From: Achromobacter deleyi
GTDB lineage: Bacteria; Pseudomonadota; Gammaproteobacteria; Burkholderiales; Burkholderiaceae_B
NCBI RefSeq assembly: GCF_016127315.1
Contig: NZ_CP065997.1
Location: 2,170,001 to 2,234,000 of the forward strand
Length of the DNA stretch: 64,000 bases
Direction of reading: 5' to 3'
The notes under the pieces were generated by a model. That model had not been told where the DNA came from, did not search any database, and was given only the letters and a program-made list of their open reading frames with translations. Both the position numbers and the translations under genes were made by a program. Positions 1-8,687 of the stretch are shown here, in pieces. Numbering within the stretch: position 1 is the stretch's first letter; each line of letters opens with the position of its first letter.

Positions 1-794
1 TCGCCGCCGATCCAGCTGCCCATGCGCAGGAACGGCTCCAGCGGCGGGGGCGGGGCGCCGAACGGCTTGGCGTCGCGGTTGAGCAGCTTGGACAGGTCGC
101 CGTAGACGCGCGGGATGACCTGCAGGAAGGTGCTGCGGTAGTACGACAGCGCGTTCTCGATCTCGTCGGCCACCGTCAGGCGGGTGTAGCGCAGCATGCG
201 CGTCTGCCACAGCGTGGCCACGCGGCCGAGCAGGGCGGCGTCGAGTTCGGCCAGTTCTTCCGGCGTCAGCGGGTTGTCGCGCTGGACCAGCGCGGCGGCG
301 ATCTCGCGATGCACGTCCAGCGTGCTCTTGCGCTGCACTTCGGTGGGGTGGGCGGTCAGCACCGGCATGACGCAGGCGTCGGCCAGCAGCCGGCGGATGC
401 GCGCGGGCGTCACGCCGTGGCGGCCCAGGGCCTGCACCGCGTCGCGCAGGCTGCCGCGCGCGGGCGCGTCGCCGGCCAGGGCGCGGGCGCGCTGGCTGCG
501 GTTCTGGTCGCGGTCCTCGGCGATGTTGGACAGGTGCAGGAAATAGCTGAAGGCGCGCGCCACCGAGTTGGGGTCGCTGCCTTGCAGGTGCTTGACGCGC
601 TGCTCCAGCAGCTTGCCGTCGGCGGCGTTGCCTTCGCGGCGGAACTTGACGGCGGTGCGGCGCAGCGTCTCGATGGTGTCGAAGACGCGTTTGCCTTCGC
701 ATTCGGCGATGACTTCGCCCAGCAATCGGCCTAACAGCCGGATATCGTGACGCAAGGGTTCTGCTGAATCGGACTGCGGGCGGCTGGCATTCAT
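1..794 (-). CDS. ppc: Phosphoenolpyruvate carboxylase, N-terminal part (runs off left edge)
   Basis: Encodes the first 264 residues of phosphoenolpyruvate carboxylase, which carboxylates PEP to oxaloacetate to refill the TCA cycle in the cytoplasm. The reading frame opens at an ATG at 794 and stays open to base 1, so the gene is cut by the window edge (the full family length is about 900 residues). The family signature [12 protein letters not shown], with the catalytic histidine, is visible at about residues 146-157. The preceding helix-rich segment, with [15 protein letters not shown] sequence around 85-94, is also typical. It is divergent from queC with about 170 bp between them. The start fits the family N-terminus, but its ribosome-binding site is weak. 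Identity is near certain. Confidence 0.96.
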   Translation of the reverse strand, partial: MNASRPQSDSAEPLRHDIRLLGRLLGEVIAECEGKRVFDTIETLRRTAVKFRREGNAADGKLLEQRVKHLQGSDPNSVARAFSYFLHLSNIAEDRDQNRSQRARALAGDAPARGSLRDAVQALGRHGVTPARIRRLLADACVMPVLTAHPTEVQRKSTLDVHREIAAALVQRDNPLTPEELAELDAALLGRVATLWQTRMLRYTRLTVADEIENALSYYRSTFLQVIPRVYGDLSKLLNRDAKPFGAPPPPLEPFLRMGSWIGG

Positions 795-964
795 CGGGCG
801 GGAGATCCGTCGGGCTGCTGGGAAAGGGAGGGTGGGGTGATGCGCGCTGCTGGTAAACCGTGAACGAGAACGTCACCGATTTTACGCAGGCTTCCTTACG
901 GGCAAGGCCGCCGGCTGCGGTAAAGTCTGGCTCTATCCCTTTGTCTTTGCAGAAACCCCCTTTT

Positions 965-1678
965 ATGCTGAATCACCAACGTCGCGCGCTCGTGCTGTTT
1001 TCGGGCGGCCAGGATTCCACCACCTGCCTGGCCTGGGCGCTGGACCGCTATGCCCATGTGGAAACCGTGGCGTTCGATTACGGCCAGCGCCATCGCATCG
1101 AACTGGATGCGCGCCTGAACGTGCTGCGCGACGTCCGCGCGCGCTTTCCGCACTGGGCGCCGCGCCTGGGCGAAGACCATCTGCTGGACCTGAAGGTGCT
1201 GGGCCAGGTGGGCGACACCGCCATGACCAGCGACCGCGCCATCGAGATGCAGGCCAACGGCCTGCCCAACACCTTCGTGCCGGGGCGCAACCTGCTGTTC
1301 CTGACGCTGGCGGCGGCGCTGGGCTATCGGCGCCAGCTGGACGTGCTGGTGGGCGGCATGTGCGAAACCGATTTCTCGGGCTATCCCGATTGCCGCGACG
1401 ACACCATCAAGGCGCAGCAGGTGGCGCTGGGCCTGGGCCTGGGCAGCCGCGTCACCATCGAGACGCCGCTGATGTGGATCGACAAGTCCGAAACCTGGGC
1501 GCTGGCCAAGCACCTGGGCGGCGACGCGCTGGTCGACACCATCGTCGAGGAAAGCCATACCTGCTACCTGGGCGAGCGCGGCGCGCGCCATGCCTGGGGC
1601 TATGGTTGCGGCGAATGCCCGGCCTGCAAGCTGCGCCGCGCCGGCTGGGACAAATGGCAGGCACAGGGCGCGGCTTGA
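965..1678 (+). CDS. queC: 7-cyano-7-deazaguanine synthase QueC
   Basis: QueC converts 7-carboxy-7-deazaguanine to preQ0 with ammonia and ATP, a cytoplasmic step of queuosine tRNA modification. The 237-residue product opens with the PP-loop ATP pyrophosphatase motif [10 protein letters not shown] at residues 11-20. It ends with a zinc-binding cysteine cluster (CYLG then GCGECPAC about 30 residues before the end). ATG 965 was chosen because it puts the PP-loop at the usual distance from the N-terminus. An in-frame GTG at 860 would add 35 residues with no family resemblance. No strong Shine-Dalgarno is seen at 965. No other queuosine genes are nearby. Confidence 0.95.
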   Translation: MLNHQRRALVLFSGGQDSTTCLAWALDRYAHVETVAFDYGQRHRIELDARLNVLRDVRARFPHWAPRLGEDHLLDLKVLGQVGDTAMTSDRAIEMQANGLPNTFVPGRNLLFLTLAAALGYRRQLDVLVGGMCETDFSGYPDCRDDTIKAQQVALGLGLGSRVTIETPLMWIDKSETWALAKHLGGDALVDTIVEESHTCYLGERGARHAWGYGCGECPACKLRRAGWDKWQAQGAA

Positions 1679-1842
1679 GCCTTCCGCCCGCGGCAACCCG
1701 ACAACGATCCCCCTTCTGAAAGCACCCGGCGGCCCGCCGCGGCGCATTGCCGACTTGCGCCGCAATGGCGTCAGAAACCGCGCGGACAGTAGCCGCGCGC
1801 GTGTCGCTACGTTTCACCCACCGGTGATTTTTATTTCGATAT

Positions 1843-1880
1843 ATTGAATTCCATTCATTTAAAAATGAATGGAATTCAAT
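1843..1880. promoter_or_regulatory. AT-rich 38-bp palindrome upstream of the EAL gene
   Basis: An almost perfect palindrome with 18-bp arms (1843-1860 and 1863-1880) around a 2-bp centre, in a conspicuously AT-rich patch. It sits about 130 bp upstream of the EAL protein start, within the roughly 330-bp gene-free stretch 1679-2012. The left arm contains TTGAATTCC and the right arm its complement. It lacks the GC-rich stem and T-tract of an intrinsic terminator, so a dimeric regulator operator is the more natural reading. A weak T-tract (1922-1928) after a short GAGCGCTC palindrome is the only other structure in the gap. Confidence 0.5.
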
Positions 1881-2012
1881 GATTTTCGACTTTACGCGGC
1901 AACATGAGAGATTGAGCGCTCTTTTTTTGCGACCCTGTTCCAGGTATGGAGATGCAAAAAAACATTTCAATACCGTTCGATGGAAAGCGTTTTTACCCAG
2001 GGCTCAATCATC

Positions 2013-3629
2013 ATGCATCGGTCGCGCATTATCCTTATTTTCGATAACGAATTCGCCAAGCAAGGCATCTCCGATTCGCTCGAGCAGATCGGTTTCGTCC
2101 TGAATCCCGTATCGCTCCAGGAACCGGCGCCGGCGCGCCATGCCGGCGACATCCAGGTGCACCTGTGCCTGCCGCGGGATCTGGACATCACGATCGGCCA
2201 GTTGCGCGCGCGCTTCGCCCAATCGACCATCATCGCCATCCGCCATATCGAGAGCCCTGCGGTGCGGATCAACGCGCTGCTGGCCGGCGCCGACAGTTGC
2301 TACGGCGCCAACATCAGCTACAGCGAGGTGGCGGCGGCGATCCAGTCGGCACAGCGCAAGCTGAACTTGTGCCAGCCCGCCGCGGCATCCGCGCCGCGTC
2401 GGTCGGACGTGGTGGCGGCGGCCGTGGCGGAGCAGAGCTGGCGCCTGTGCGACAACGAATGGACGCTGATGTCGCCGGGCGGTCCGGGCGTCAACCTCAC
2501 GCCCATGGAACGCGCGGTGCTCAAGGGCATGTACGGCCATCCCGAGCGGATCATCCGTCGCGCGGATTTCGCCGTTGCCAGCCTGGACATCGCCGGCAAT
2601 GGCCGTGCGCTGGACCTGGTCATCAGCCGCCTCAAGCGCAAGGGCGCAGCGGCCGGCATGGCCATTCCGATCCGCAGCCTGCGCGGCAAGGGGTATGCGT
2701 TCTCGGCCGCGCTGGCCCAGGACGGCGGCGGCGAAGGCCACGAATCCACGGTGATCCGGAAAGAGGGCGCCGCGTCGCCGCTGCTGGCCGCGCTCCAGGG
2801 CGACCGCCTGCAATTCCATTACCAACCCATCGTCACCGCCACGGATCTGGAGATTGTCGGCGCCGAAGCCCTGTTGCGATGGCGCGCGGCGGGCGGCGAA
2901 ACGATGGGCATCGATGGCCTGTTGCGCGAAGTGGGCGTCCCAGAGGCGGCGCAGGCCTTGATCAGTTGGGGCCTGCACACCATCGCCCATGACCAGGCGC
3001 GCTGGCGGCAGGCAGCGCACGGTTCAGGGTTTGCGGTGAACATCAATATCTCGCCGCAGAGCTTCGCCCGCCGCGATGTCGTCGGCGCGATCCTGCGCGA
3101 TATCGCCGCGTGCGGCCTGGCGCCCGGCGATATCCGCATCGAGCTCACCGAAGAAGCGGCCCTGCATGCCGGATCCGCCGACATCCGTTCCATGCTGGAG
3201 GCGTTCACCAGCCGCGGCATCCAGGTCTGGCTGGACGATTTCGGCAAGGGCTACAACAACCTCGAATGGTTGTCGACGCTGCCACTGGCGGGGTTGAAGC
3301 TGGACAAGTCGATTGTCTGGAGCGCCGCGCGACAGGCGGACGCGCAGAAGGTGCTGACGTCGATCTGTCAGTTGGCGCGCGACCTGGATATCGCCACCGT
3401 GGCCGAGGGCATCGAGACCGAGGCGCATTGCCGCGCCGCGCGCGAGGCGGGTTGCGACCTGCTGCAGGGCTTTCTGTTCTTCCGGCCCGGCACCGGTGAT
3501 GAACTGGCCGCCGCGCTGGCCGAGCAGCGCTGGCGCCGCGCCGGCATGGCGCGTGCCCGCGAGCGCCTGGCCCCGGCCGTGACGTTGCGTGATGGCGGCG
3601 CGCCGCTCAGCTCCGCGTCCGGGCAATGA
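2013..3629 (+). CDS. Winged-helix/EAL-domain cyclic-di-GMP phosphodiesterase
   Basis: A 538-residue cytoplasmic protein with three parts. The N-terminal ~110 residues look like a receiver-type fold without an obvious phospho-acceptor context. A central OmpR-type winged helix (about 150-240) ends in RSLRGKGYAF, the typical wing. A C-terminal EAL domain (about 265-510) follows. Catalytic signatures look complete: EALLRW, NISPQSF, ELTEEA, LDDFGKGY, KLDKS, AEGIETEA and QGF. The protein probably both binds DNA and hydrolyses c-di-GMP, or uses c-di-GMP to control DNA binding. An alternative ATG at 1980 adds 11 residues. Neither start has a strong ribosome-binding site, and 2013 places the first beta strand at the N-terminus. 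It overlaps the convergent MFS gene by 23 bp. The DNA target is unknown. Confidence 0.82.
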   Translation: MHRSRIILIFDNEFAKQGISDSLEQIGFVLNPVSLQEPAPARHAGDIQVHLCLPRDLDITIGQLRARFAQSTIIAIRHIESPAVRINALLAGADSCYGANISYSEVAAAIQSAQRKLNLCQPAAASAPRRSDVVAAAVAEQSWRLCDNEWTLMSPGGPGVNLTPMERAVLKGMYGHPERIIRRADFAVASLDIAGNGRALDLVISRLKRKGAAAGMAIPIRSLRGKGYAFSAALAQDGGGEGHESTVIRKEGAASPLLAALQGDRLQFHYQPIVTATDLEIVGAEALLRWRAAGGETMGIDGLLREVGVPEAAQALISWGLHTIAHDQARWRQAAHGSGFAVNINISPQSFARRDVVGAILRDIAACGLAPGDIRIELTEEAALHAGSADIRSMLEAFTSRGIQVWLDDFGKGYNNLEWLSTLPLAGLKLDKSIVWSAARQADAQKVLTSICQLARDLDIATVAEGIETEAHCRAAREAGCDLLQGFLFFRPGTGDELAAALAEQRWRRAGMARARERLAPAVTLRDGGAPLSSASGQ

Positions 3630-4791
3630 AGCGCCACCGCAACGCCAGCGCCGCGGCCAGGATGGCGCCGGCCAGCCCCGCCGACAGGCCCATGGCGGCG
3701 GGCGCGCCGTGCCGTTCCACCACATAGGCGTAGGTCACCGGCGCGGCCGCGGTCAGCAGGAAGCTCGGCATCAGCAGGCCGCCGACCACCGCGCCGTAGC
3801 GACGGAAGTCGAACAGCGCCAGCGGCAGGGTGCCGCGGGTGATGGTCAGCAGGCCGTTGCAGGCGCCATACAACAGCGCGTAGGCGGCCAGGGTGGCGGG
3901 ATGGCCGCCCGAAAACAGCGCCAGCGTGAAACTCAGCGGCAGCAGGGCGGCCACCGCCAGGGTCAGGGTCAGCGGATGCAGGCGCGACCCCAGCGCGACG
4001 TCGGCCAGCCGCGAGGCGAACTGGCCGATCCCCCACAAGGCGGCGACGTTGACCGCCAGCGCCTTGGCCAGGCCCAGTCCGGACAGCAGCGGGATCAGAT
4101 GGGCGGCATTGCCGGCCGCCAGGAAGTTGGTGAGCATGGCGATGACCGCGTACAGTGTGCCGGCCAGGCGCCGTTCGGACACCGTGCGCGTCAGGCCGGT
4201 GGCGCCTTCCTGCCCCGCCGCTTGCGCCGGCGCGGCGTAGCGCGTGCGCGGCAGCGCCAGGTACAGCGGCAGGGTCGCCAGCGCCAGCGCGCCATAGGCC
4301 AGCACCGCGCCGCGCCAGCCGAGCCAGCCCGACAGCGCATGGCCCACGGGCCACATGACTGTCGAGGCGAGGCCGCCGAACAGCGTGATCTGCGACATCG
4401 GCCGCCGCGCGGTCGGGCCGGCGGCGCGCGCCAGCGAGGCGAACGCCGCGTCGTACAGGCACAGCCGCATGCCGACGCCCAGCACCGTCCAGGCGGCGAA
4501 GTACGCCGCCACGCCCTGCGCGGCCGCCAGCACGGCGCAGCCGGCCGCGGCCACCAGGGCGCCCGCCGGCATCACGCGGTGGCCGCCCCAGCGGTCGACC
4601 GCCCGACCGGCCAGTGGCGACACCAGGGCCATGACCACGATGGCGCAGGAGAAGCCGCCGTAGATCGTGGCCGGGTTCCAGCCCAGGTCGGCCGCCATGT
4701 CCGGCCCCAGCGCGCCGACCAGGTAGAACGTCACGCCCCAGCCGACCAGTTGCGTCAGCCCCAGGCAGACCACCGCGCGGGTGGCGATCAT
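3607..4791 (-). CDS. MFS transporter, 12-TM
   Basis: A 394-residue inner-membrane protein of the major facilitator superfamily. About 12 hydrophobic segments are visible. A loop of type AGRAVDRWGGHR after the second segment matches the MFS A-motif region. Its ATG (4791) overlaps the stop of the upstream acetyltransferase gene in the 4-bp pattern ATGA, so the two are translationally coupled and probably cotranscribed. The pairing suggests export of an acetylated or otherwise detoxified compound, but the substrate cannot be read from sequence. The 3' end overlaps the convergent EAL gene by 23 bp. Confidence 0.85.
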   Translation of the reverse strand: MIATRAVVCLGLTQLVGWGVTFYLVGALGPDMAADLGWNPATIYGGFSCAIVVMALVSPLAGRAVDRWGGHRVMPAGALVAAAGCAVLAAAQGVAAYFAAWTVLGVGMRLCLYDAAFASLARAAGPTARRPMSQITLFGGLASTVMWPVGHALSGWLGWRGAVLAYGALALATLPLYLALPRTRYAAPAQAAGQEGATGLTRTVSERRLAGTLYAVIAMLTNFLAAGNAAHLIPLLSGLGLAKALAVNVAALWGIGQFASRLADVALGSRLHPLTLTLAVAALLPLSFTLALFSGGHPATLAAYALLYGACNGLLTITRGTLPLALFDFRRYGAVVGGLLMPSFLLTAAAPVTYAYVVERHGAPAAMGLSAGLAGAILAAALALRWRFIARTRS

Positions 4792-5333
4792 GGGCGCTGC
4801 GGCGGCGTGCTGTCGCCTTCGCCCAGCGCGCGCTGCATCAGCACGGTGTCGCGCCATTCGCCATGCTTGTGGCCCACCGAGCGCAGCGTGCCGACCGGAT
4901 GGAAGCCCTGGCGCGCGTGCACCGCCAGCGAGGCGGCGTTGCGGCTGTCGCCCACCACCGCCAGCATCTGCCGCCAGCCGGCCGCGGCGCAGCGCTCGAC
5001 CAGGGCGCCCAGCAGCCTGCCGCCGATGCCCTGGCCGGCGCGGCCGTCCTTGACGTAGACCGAGTCCTCGACCGTGTGGCGGTAGGCCGGGCGCGGGCGG
5101 TAGGGCGTGACGTAGGCGTAGCCCACCACTTCGCCGTCGATCTCGGCCACCAGGTAGGGCATGTCCTTTTCCAGCACGCCGGCGCGGCGCTGGCGCATTT
5201 CCTGGATCGACGGCGGTTCCAGTTCGAACGAGGCGGTGCCGTGCTGCACGTGGTGCGCGTAGATGGACTTGATGGCGGGCAGGTCGGCGTCGACGCTGTC
5301 GCGGATCAGGAGGGAGGCGGCGGATTGCGGCAT
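4788..5333 (-). CDS. GNAT acetyltransferase, phosphinothricin/methionine-sulfoximine N-acetyltransferase type
   Basis: A 181-residue GNAT-fold enzyme that transfers an acetyl group from acetyl-CoA to an amine. The segment with GYAYVTPYRPRPAYR followed by EDSVYV and the acetyl-CoA loop GQGIGGRLL is characteristic of the Pat/Bar/MddA subgroup. That subgroup acetylates phosphinothricin, methionine sulfoximine and related glutamine-synthetase inhibitors. It is the first gene of a two-gene unit with the MFS transporter (ATGA overlap). A LysR gene is divergent across a 148-bp promoter region. The natural substrate in this organism is not known. Confidence 0.85.
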   Translation of the reverse strand: MPQSAASLLIRDSVDADLPAIKSIYAHHVQHGTASFELEPPSIQEMRQRRAGVLEKDMPYLVAEIDGEVVGYAYVTPYRPRPAYRHTVEDSVYVKDGRAGQGIGGRLLGALVERCAAAGWRQMLAVVGDSRNAASLAVHARQGFHPVGTLRSVGHKHGEWRDTVLMQRALGEGDSTPPQRP

Positions 5334-5422
5334 GGCGGGGGGGCGGCGAGGAAGGAGATCGAGGGGTGAAAAACCAGCCGCCAGTGTGGCGCAAGGCAAT
5401 GCATAAATAAAGCTTTGGTCTA

Positions 5423-5437
5423 TTATGATTTTCATAA
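5423..5437. promoter_or_regulatory. Candidate LysR operator between acetyltransferase and LysR genes
   Basis: A perfect inverted repeat TTATGA-TTT-TCATAA in the AT-rich divergent promoter region, about 45 bp upstream of the LysR start. It contains the T-N11-A pattern of LysR-type sites. Position and symmetry suggest autoregulation and control of the divergent acetyltransferase/MFS pair. This is an inference from symmetry only. Confidence 0.5.
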
Positions 5438-5481
5438 GTAAAACTTTGAACAAGCGTTTTGAATAAGCGGGGAAGCGAGCC

Positions 5482-6372
5482 ATGCGCGGACTCAATCTGG
5501 ACGCCCTGCGCACCTTTGCGCAGGTGATCGAACTGGGCAGTTTCTCGGCCGCCGCCGAACGGGGCGGCATCACCCAGCCGGCGGTCAGCCTGCAGGTGCG
5601 CCAGCTGGAGCGCCGCTTCGGCCTGAAGCTGGTGGAACGCGTCGGCCGCCGCGCGGGGCCGACCGCCGCCGGCCTGGAGCTGCTGACCCACATCCGCGCG
5701 ATCGACACGGCGCTGGCGCAGGCCGAGCAGGCCATGACGGCGCACGCCTCGCAGGTGACCGGGCGGGTGCGCCTGGGCACCGGCGCCACCGCCTGCACCT
5801 ATCTGCTGCCGCCGCTGCTGGCCGGCCTGCGGCGCCGCTTCCCGGCGCTGGACGTGGTGGCCAGCACCGGCAACACCGCCGACATGCTGCGCGGGCTGGA
5901 GAACAACACGCTGGACATCGGCCTGGTGACGCTGCCGGCGCCGGGCCGCATGTTCGAGGTCACGCCGGTGCTGGAAGACGAGTTCGTCGCCATCTTTCCG
6001 GCGCGCGGCCCCCTCGCGATTCCCGCTACCGTTACGCCGCAGGCGCTGGCGGCGTTGCCGCTGGTGCTGTTCGAGCCGGGCGCGCGCACCCGCCGGCTGG
6101 TGGACGACTGGTTCGAGGAAGCCGGCATGGCGGCCAAGCCGGTCATGGAACTGGGCAGCACCGAGGCCATGAAGGAAATCGTGGCCGCCGGCCTGGCCTG
6201 CGCGGTGCTGCCCAAGCTGGCGGTGAGCGGCGCCGGCCACCGCGACAGCCTGGCCGTGCGCTCGCTGGCGCCGCGCCTGGCGCGCACCCTGGCCATCGTG
6301 GTGCGCCGGGACAAGCCGCTCAGCCGAGGATTGCGGCACCTGCAGGAGGCGTTGCTGGCGCTGCGGGCGTGA
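5482..6372 (+). CDS. LysR-family transcriptional regulator
   Basis: A 296-residue LysR-type regulator. The N-terminal helix-turn-helix (about residues 3-62) has the usual pattern [18 protein letters not shown] then [14 protein letters not shown]. The remaining ~200 residues form the periplasmic-binding-like effector domain. It starts at ATG 5482 with a GGGGAAGCG ribosome-binding region 8-10 nt upstream. It is divergent from the acetyltransferase/MFS unit, its most probable target. The 3' end overlaps the convergent truncated leuA by 53 bp, which is unusual and marks a rearrangement point. Confidence 0.92.
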   Translation: MRGLNLDALRTFAQVIELGSFSAAAERGGITQPAVSLQVRQLERRFGLKLVERVGRRAGPTAAGLELLTHIRAIDTALAQAEQAMTAHASQVTGRVRLGTGATACTYLLPPLLAGLRRRFPALDVVASTGNTADMLRGLENNTLDIGLVTLPAPGRMFEVTPVLEDEFVAIFPARGPLAIPATVTPQALAALPLVLFEPGARTRRLVDDWFEEAGMAAKPVMELGSTEAMKEIVAAGLACAVLPKLAVSGAGHRDSLAVRSLAPRLARTLAIVVRRDKPLSRGLRHLQEALLALRA

Positions 6373-7357
6373 ACGCATAGGGGTGGAATACGTCCACCGG
6401 CAGCTGGTTGCAGGCCTCGACGCAGTCGCGCACGGCGGCCATGTCGGTAAAGTCCAGGCCGCTCGGGATGCCCTGCCGGTCCAGGTTGAGCGCCAGCGTC
6501 ACCAGGTCGACGTTGCCGGTGCGTTCGCCATTGCCGAACAGGCAGCCTTCGACCCGGTCGGCGCCGGCCAGCACCGCCAGTTCGGCCGAGGCCACGGCGG
6601 TGCCGCGGTCGTTGTGCGGATGCACGCTCAGCACGATGCTGTCGCGCCGCGCCAGGCGGCGGTGCATCCATTCGATCTGGTCGGCGTAGACGTTGGCGCT
6701 GGTGCATTCCACCGTCGACGGCAGGTTGATGATCATCTTGCGCGCCGGCGTCGGGCGCCAGATGGCGCTGACCGCGTCGCAGACCTCCAGCGCGAAATCC
6801 AGTTCGGCCAGGCTGAAGGTCTCGGGCGAGTACTGGTAGATCCACGTCGTTTCCGGGTGCGTGTCGGCCAGGGCGCGGATCTGGCGCGTGCCGGCCAGCG
6901 CGATCTCCTTGATCTCGGCGCGGCTCATGCCGAACACGATGCGGCGCCATTGCGGCGCGATCGGGTTGTACAGGTGCACGATGGCGCGCGGCGCGCCGCG
7001 CAGCGATTCGAAGGTGCGCGCGATCAGGTCGGGCCGCGACTGGGTCAGCACTTCGATGGTGACGTCGGCGGGAATGCGGCGCTCCTCGATCAGCTTGCGC
7101 ACGAAATTGAAGTCGGTGTCGGACGCCGACGGGAACGCGACTTCGATCTCCTTCAATCCCACCGCCACCAGCTGTTCGAAAAAGCGCAGCTTGCGGGCCG
7201 CGTCCATCGGGTCGATCAGCGCCTGGTTGCCGTCGCGCATGTCGGTGCTCATCCAGATGGGCGGCGCGCTCGGGCGGCGGGCCGGCCACTGGCGTTCGGC
7301 GTAGTCGCGTGCAAAGGGCTGGACGGGGCGGTACTTGTGTTGGGGATGGTCGAGCAT
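6320..7357 (-). CDS. leuA: 2-isopropylmalate synthase LeuA, C-terminally truncated
   Basis: LeuA condenses acetyl-CoA with 2-oxoisovalerate in leucine synthesis. This 345-residue product matches the long (type 2) LeuA form from its first residue through the whole TIM barrel: the N-terminal catalytic motif [11 protein letters not shown] near residue 37, the metal/substrate motif [11 protein letters not shown] near 245, and [10 protein letters not shown] near 277. The usual protein is about 560 residues. Here the family similarity fails just after CNQLPV, and the chain ends about 25 residues later in an Ala/Pro-rich tail that overlaps the LysR gene. The linker subdomains and the leucine-sensing dimer domain are missing. 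It may be a decaying remnant or a catalytic-domain-only paralogue; normal leucine synthesis then needs another leuA. A good ribosome-binding site (CCGGAGG) precedes ATG 7357. Confidence 0.85.
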   Translation of the reverse strand: MLDHPQHKYRPVQPFARDYAERQWPARRPSAPPIWMSTDMRDGNQALIDPMDAARKLRFFEQLVAVGLKEIEVAFPSASDTDFNFVRKLIEERRIPADVTIEVLTQSRPDLIARTFESLRGAPRAIVHLYNPIAPQWRRIVFGMSRAEIKEIALAGTRQIRALADTHPETTWIYQYSPETFSLAELDFALEVCDAVSAIWRPTPARKMIINLPSTVECTSANVYADQIEWMHRRLARRDSIVLSVHPHNDRGTAVASAELAVLAGADRVEGCLFGNGERTGNVDLVTLALNLDRQGIPSGLDFTDMAAVRDCVEACNQLPVDVFHPYAFTPAAPATPPAGAAILG

Positions 7358-7758
7358 GGAAACCTCCGGCCGCGCGGCGCGCGGCGTCTGGGGCCGCCGG
7401 TCTGCGGCGGCGGTCGGGCAAGGGAGGTGGCGGACGGACCCGTCAGAGGGCCCGGGGCTGCCGGGCGGCCACGGGGCGCAAGGCCCGGCAACCGCGCGCT
7501 AGTCGTAGCGTCGGCAGGACGGCGGGCGCGATCGGGCAAAGGGGGCGCGCGTCCGGAATGGCGCGCGGAACCATGATGGCGTCCGATTTCCCGACCACGC
7601 GCGCGCGCCGGCCGCGGAAAGCGGCGCAGGGGGCGGAGCAGCGGGGGAAAAGACGCATGATCGGAACGCGGACAACGGGGAAAATCGGCGGGAATGCAGG
7701 CAGGATAGGTACACTGGAACAGACCGTCTACCGCCAGCCAGACATCGATCGTCGAGAA
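7358..7758. other. 401-bp divergent intergenic region, leuA fragment / AraC gene
   Basis: A very GC-rich gap between two divergent starts. It shows no recognisable coding sequence. A 71-codon open frame on the minus strand has neither leucine codon runs nor an attenuator hairpin and was not accepted as a leader peptide. Near 7709-7730 there is a lower-GC patch (GGTACACTGGAACAG followed by GTCTACC) that could be promoter or operator sequence for the AraC gene. No terminator or riboswitch-like structure is recognised. Confidence 0.4.
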
Positions 7759-8586
7759 ATGGACAAACCCAAACCCCCGCCTCGCCCGTCCGGATCGCGC
7801 AAGCCCGCGGATCTGGACCTGTTTCCGTACGAGTCCTCGCAGCGGCCGGTGGCCGCGCTGGCGGTGGATTACGAGGACGGGCACCGCGTGCGGCGCCATC
7901 GCCACCGCCGTTCGCAGTTGGTGTACGCCATCTCGGGCGTGATGGTGGTGGATACCGACGCGGGCATCTGGGTGGTGCCGCCCACGCGCGGCGTCTGGGT
8001 GCCGGCCTGGGTCTCGCACGCCATCCGCATGAGTGGCGAGCCGCGCATGCGCACCGTGTTCGTCGAGCCGGGCGCGGCCTCGCATTTGCCCAACGAATGC
8101 TGCGTGCTGTCGATCTCGCCGCTGCTGCGCGAGCTGATGGTGGCGGCGGCCGCGGTGCCGCTGGACTGGCAGCCCGGCACCCGCGACGGCCGCCTGATGA
8201 TGCTGCTGCTGGATGAACTGAAGCAGGAGCCGGTGCTGCCGCTGCACCTGCCGCAGCCGTCCGAGCCGCGCCTGGCGCGCATCTGCCGCGCCATCGTGCG
8301 CCACCCCGAGCGCCAGGCGGGCGCGGCCGACTGGGCGCGGGAACTGGGGGTGGATCCCAAGACGGTGCATCGCCTGTTCCTGCGCCACACCGGCATGACC
8401 TTCGGCCGCTGGCGCCAGCAGGCGCGGCTGCTGGCGGCGATGGAGCGGCTGGCGCGCGGCGAACGGGTGCTGGATGTGGCCCTGGATCTGGGCTACGAGA
8501 GCCCCAGCGCCTTCGCGGCCATGTTCCGCAAGGCCCTGGGCGAGCCGCCCAGCGCCTTCGCGGCGCGCGGCGCGGCGTCCGCCTGA
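7759..8586 (+). CDS. AraC-family regulator with N-terminal cupin domain
   Basis: A 275-residue regulator. The N-terminal half has a cupin-like sensor (HRHRRSQLVYAISGVMVV near residues 48-65). The C-terminal ~100 residues form the double helix-turn-helix of AraC proteins, with ending VALDLGYESPSAFAAMFRKALGEPPSAF. ATG 7759 places the cupin at the usual distance. Upstream in-frame starts lie in non-coding-like sequence. It is divergent from the leuA fragment and 101 bp upstream of ilvD. The effector and targets are unknown; regulation of an adjacent transporter or its own promoter would be typical. Confidence 0.88.
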   Translation: MDKPKPPPRPSGSRKPADLDLFPYESSQRPVAALAVDYEDGHRVRRHRHRRSQLVYAISGVMVVDTDAGIWVVPPTRGVWVPAWVSHAIRMSGEPRMRTVFVEPGAASHLPNECCVLSISPLLRELMVAAAAVPLDWQPGTRDGRLMMLLLDELKQEPVLPLHLPQPSEPRLARICRAIVRHPERQAGAADWARELGVDPKTVHRLFLRHTGMTFGRWRQQARLLAAMERLARGERVLDVALDLGYESPSAFAAMFRKALGEPPSAFAARGAASA

Positions 8587-8687
8587 TGGCCGCCAGGCGG
8601 CCTCGGGGCGGCCTGCGGCCGCTGCCGGCCGGAACCAGCGTATTATTTACCGTTTTGCCGCCCACGCTAATAGCCTGAGACAAGATC

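Noticed and set aside
795..964. ppc-queC gap as a preQ1-type riboswitch
   Set aside because: No conserved aptamer features; queC transcription start cannot be placed and preQ1 aptamers were not recognised.
5403..5481. AT-rich stretch as a site for a small RNA
   Set aside because: Explained by the divergent promoters and LysR operator; no terminator follows.
7443..7658. 71-codon frame upstream of the truncated leuA as a possible leader peptide
   Set aside because: No run of leucine codons, no alternative terminator/antiterminator hairpins and no ribosome-binding site.
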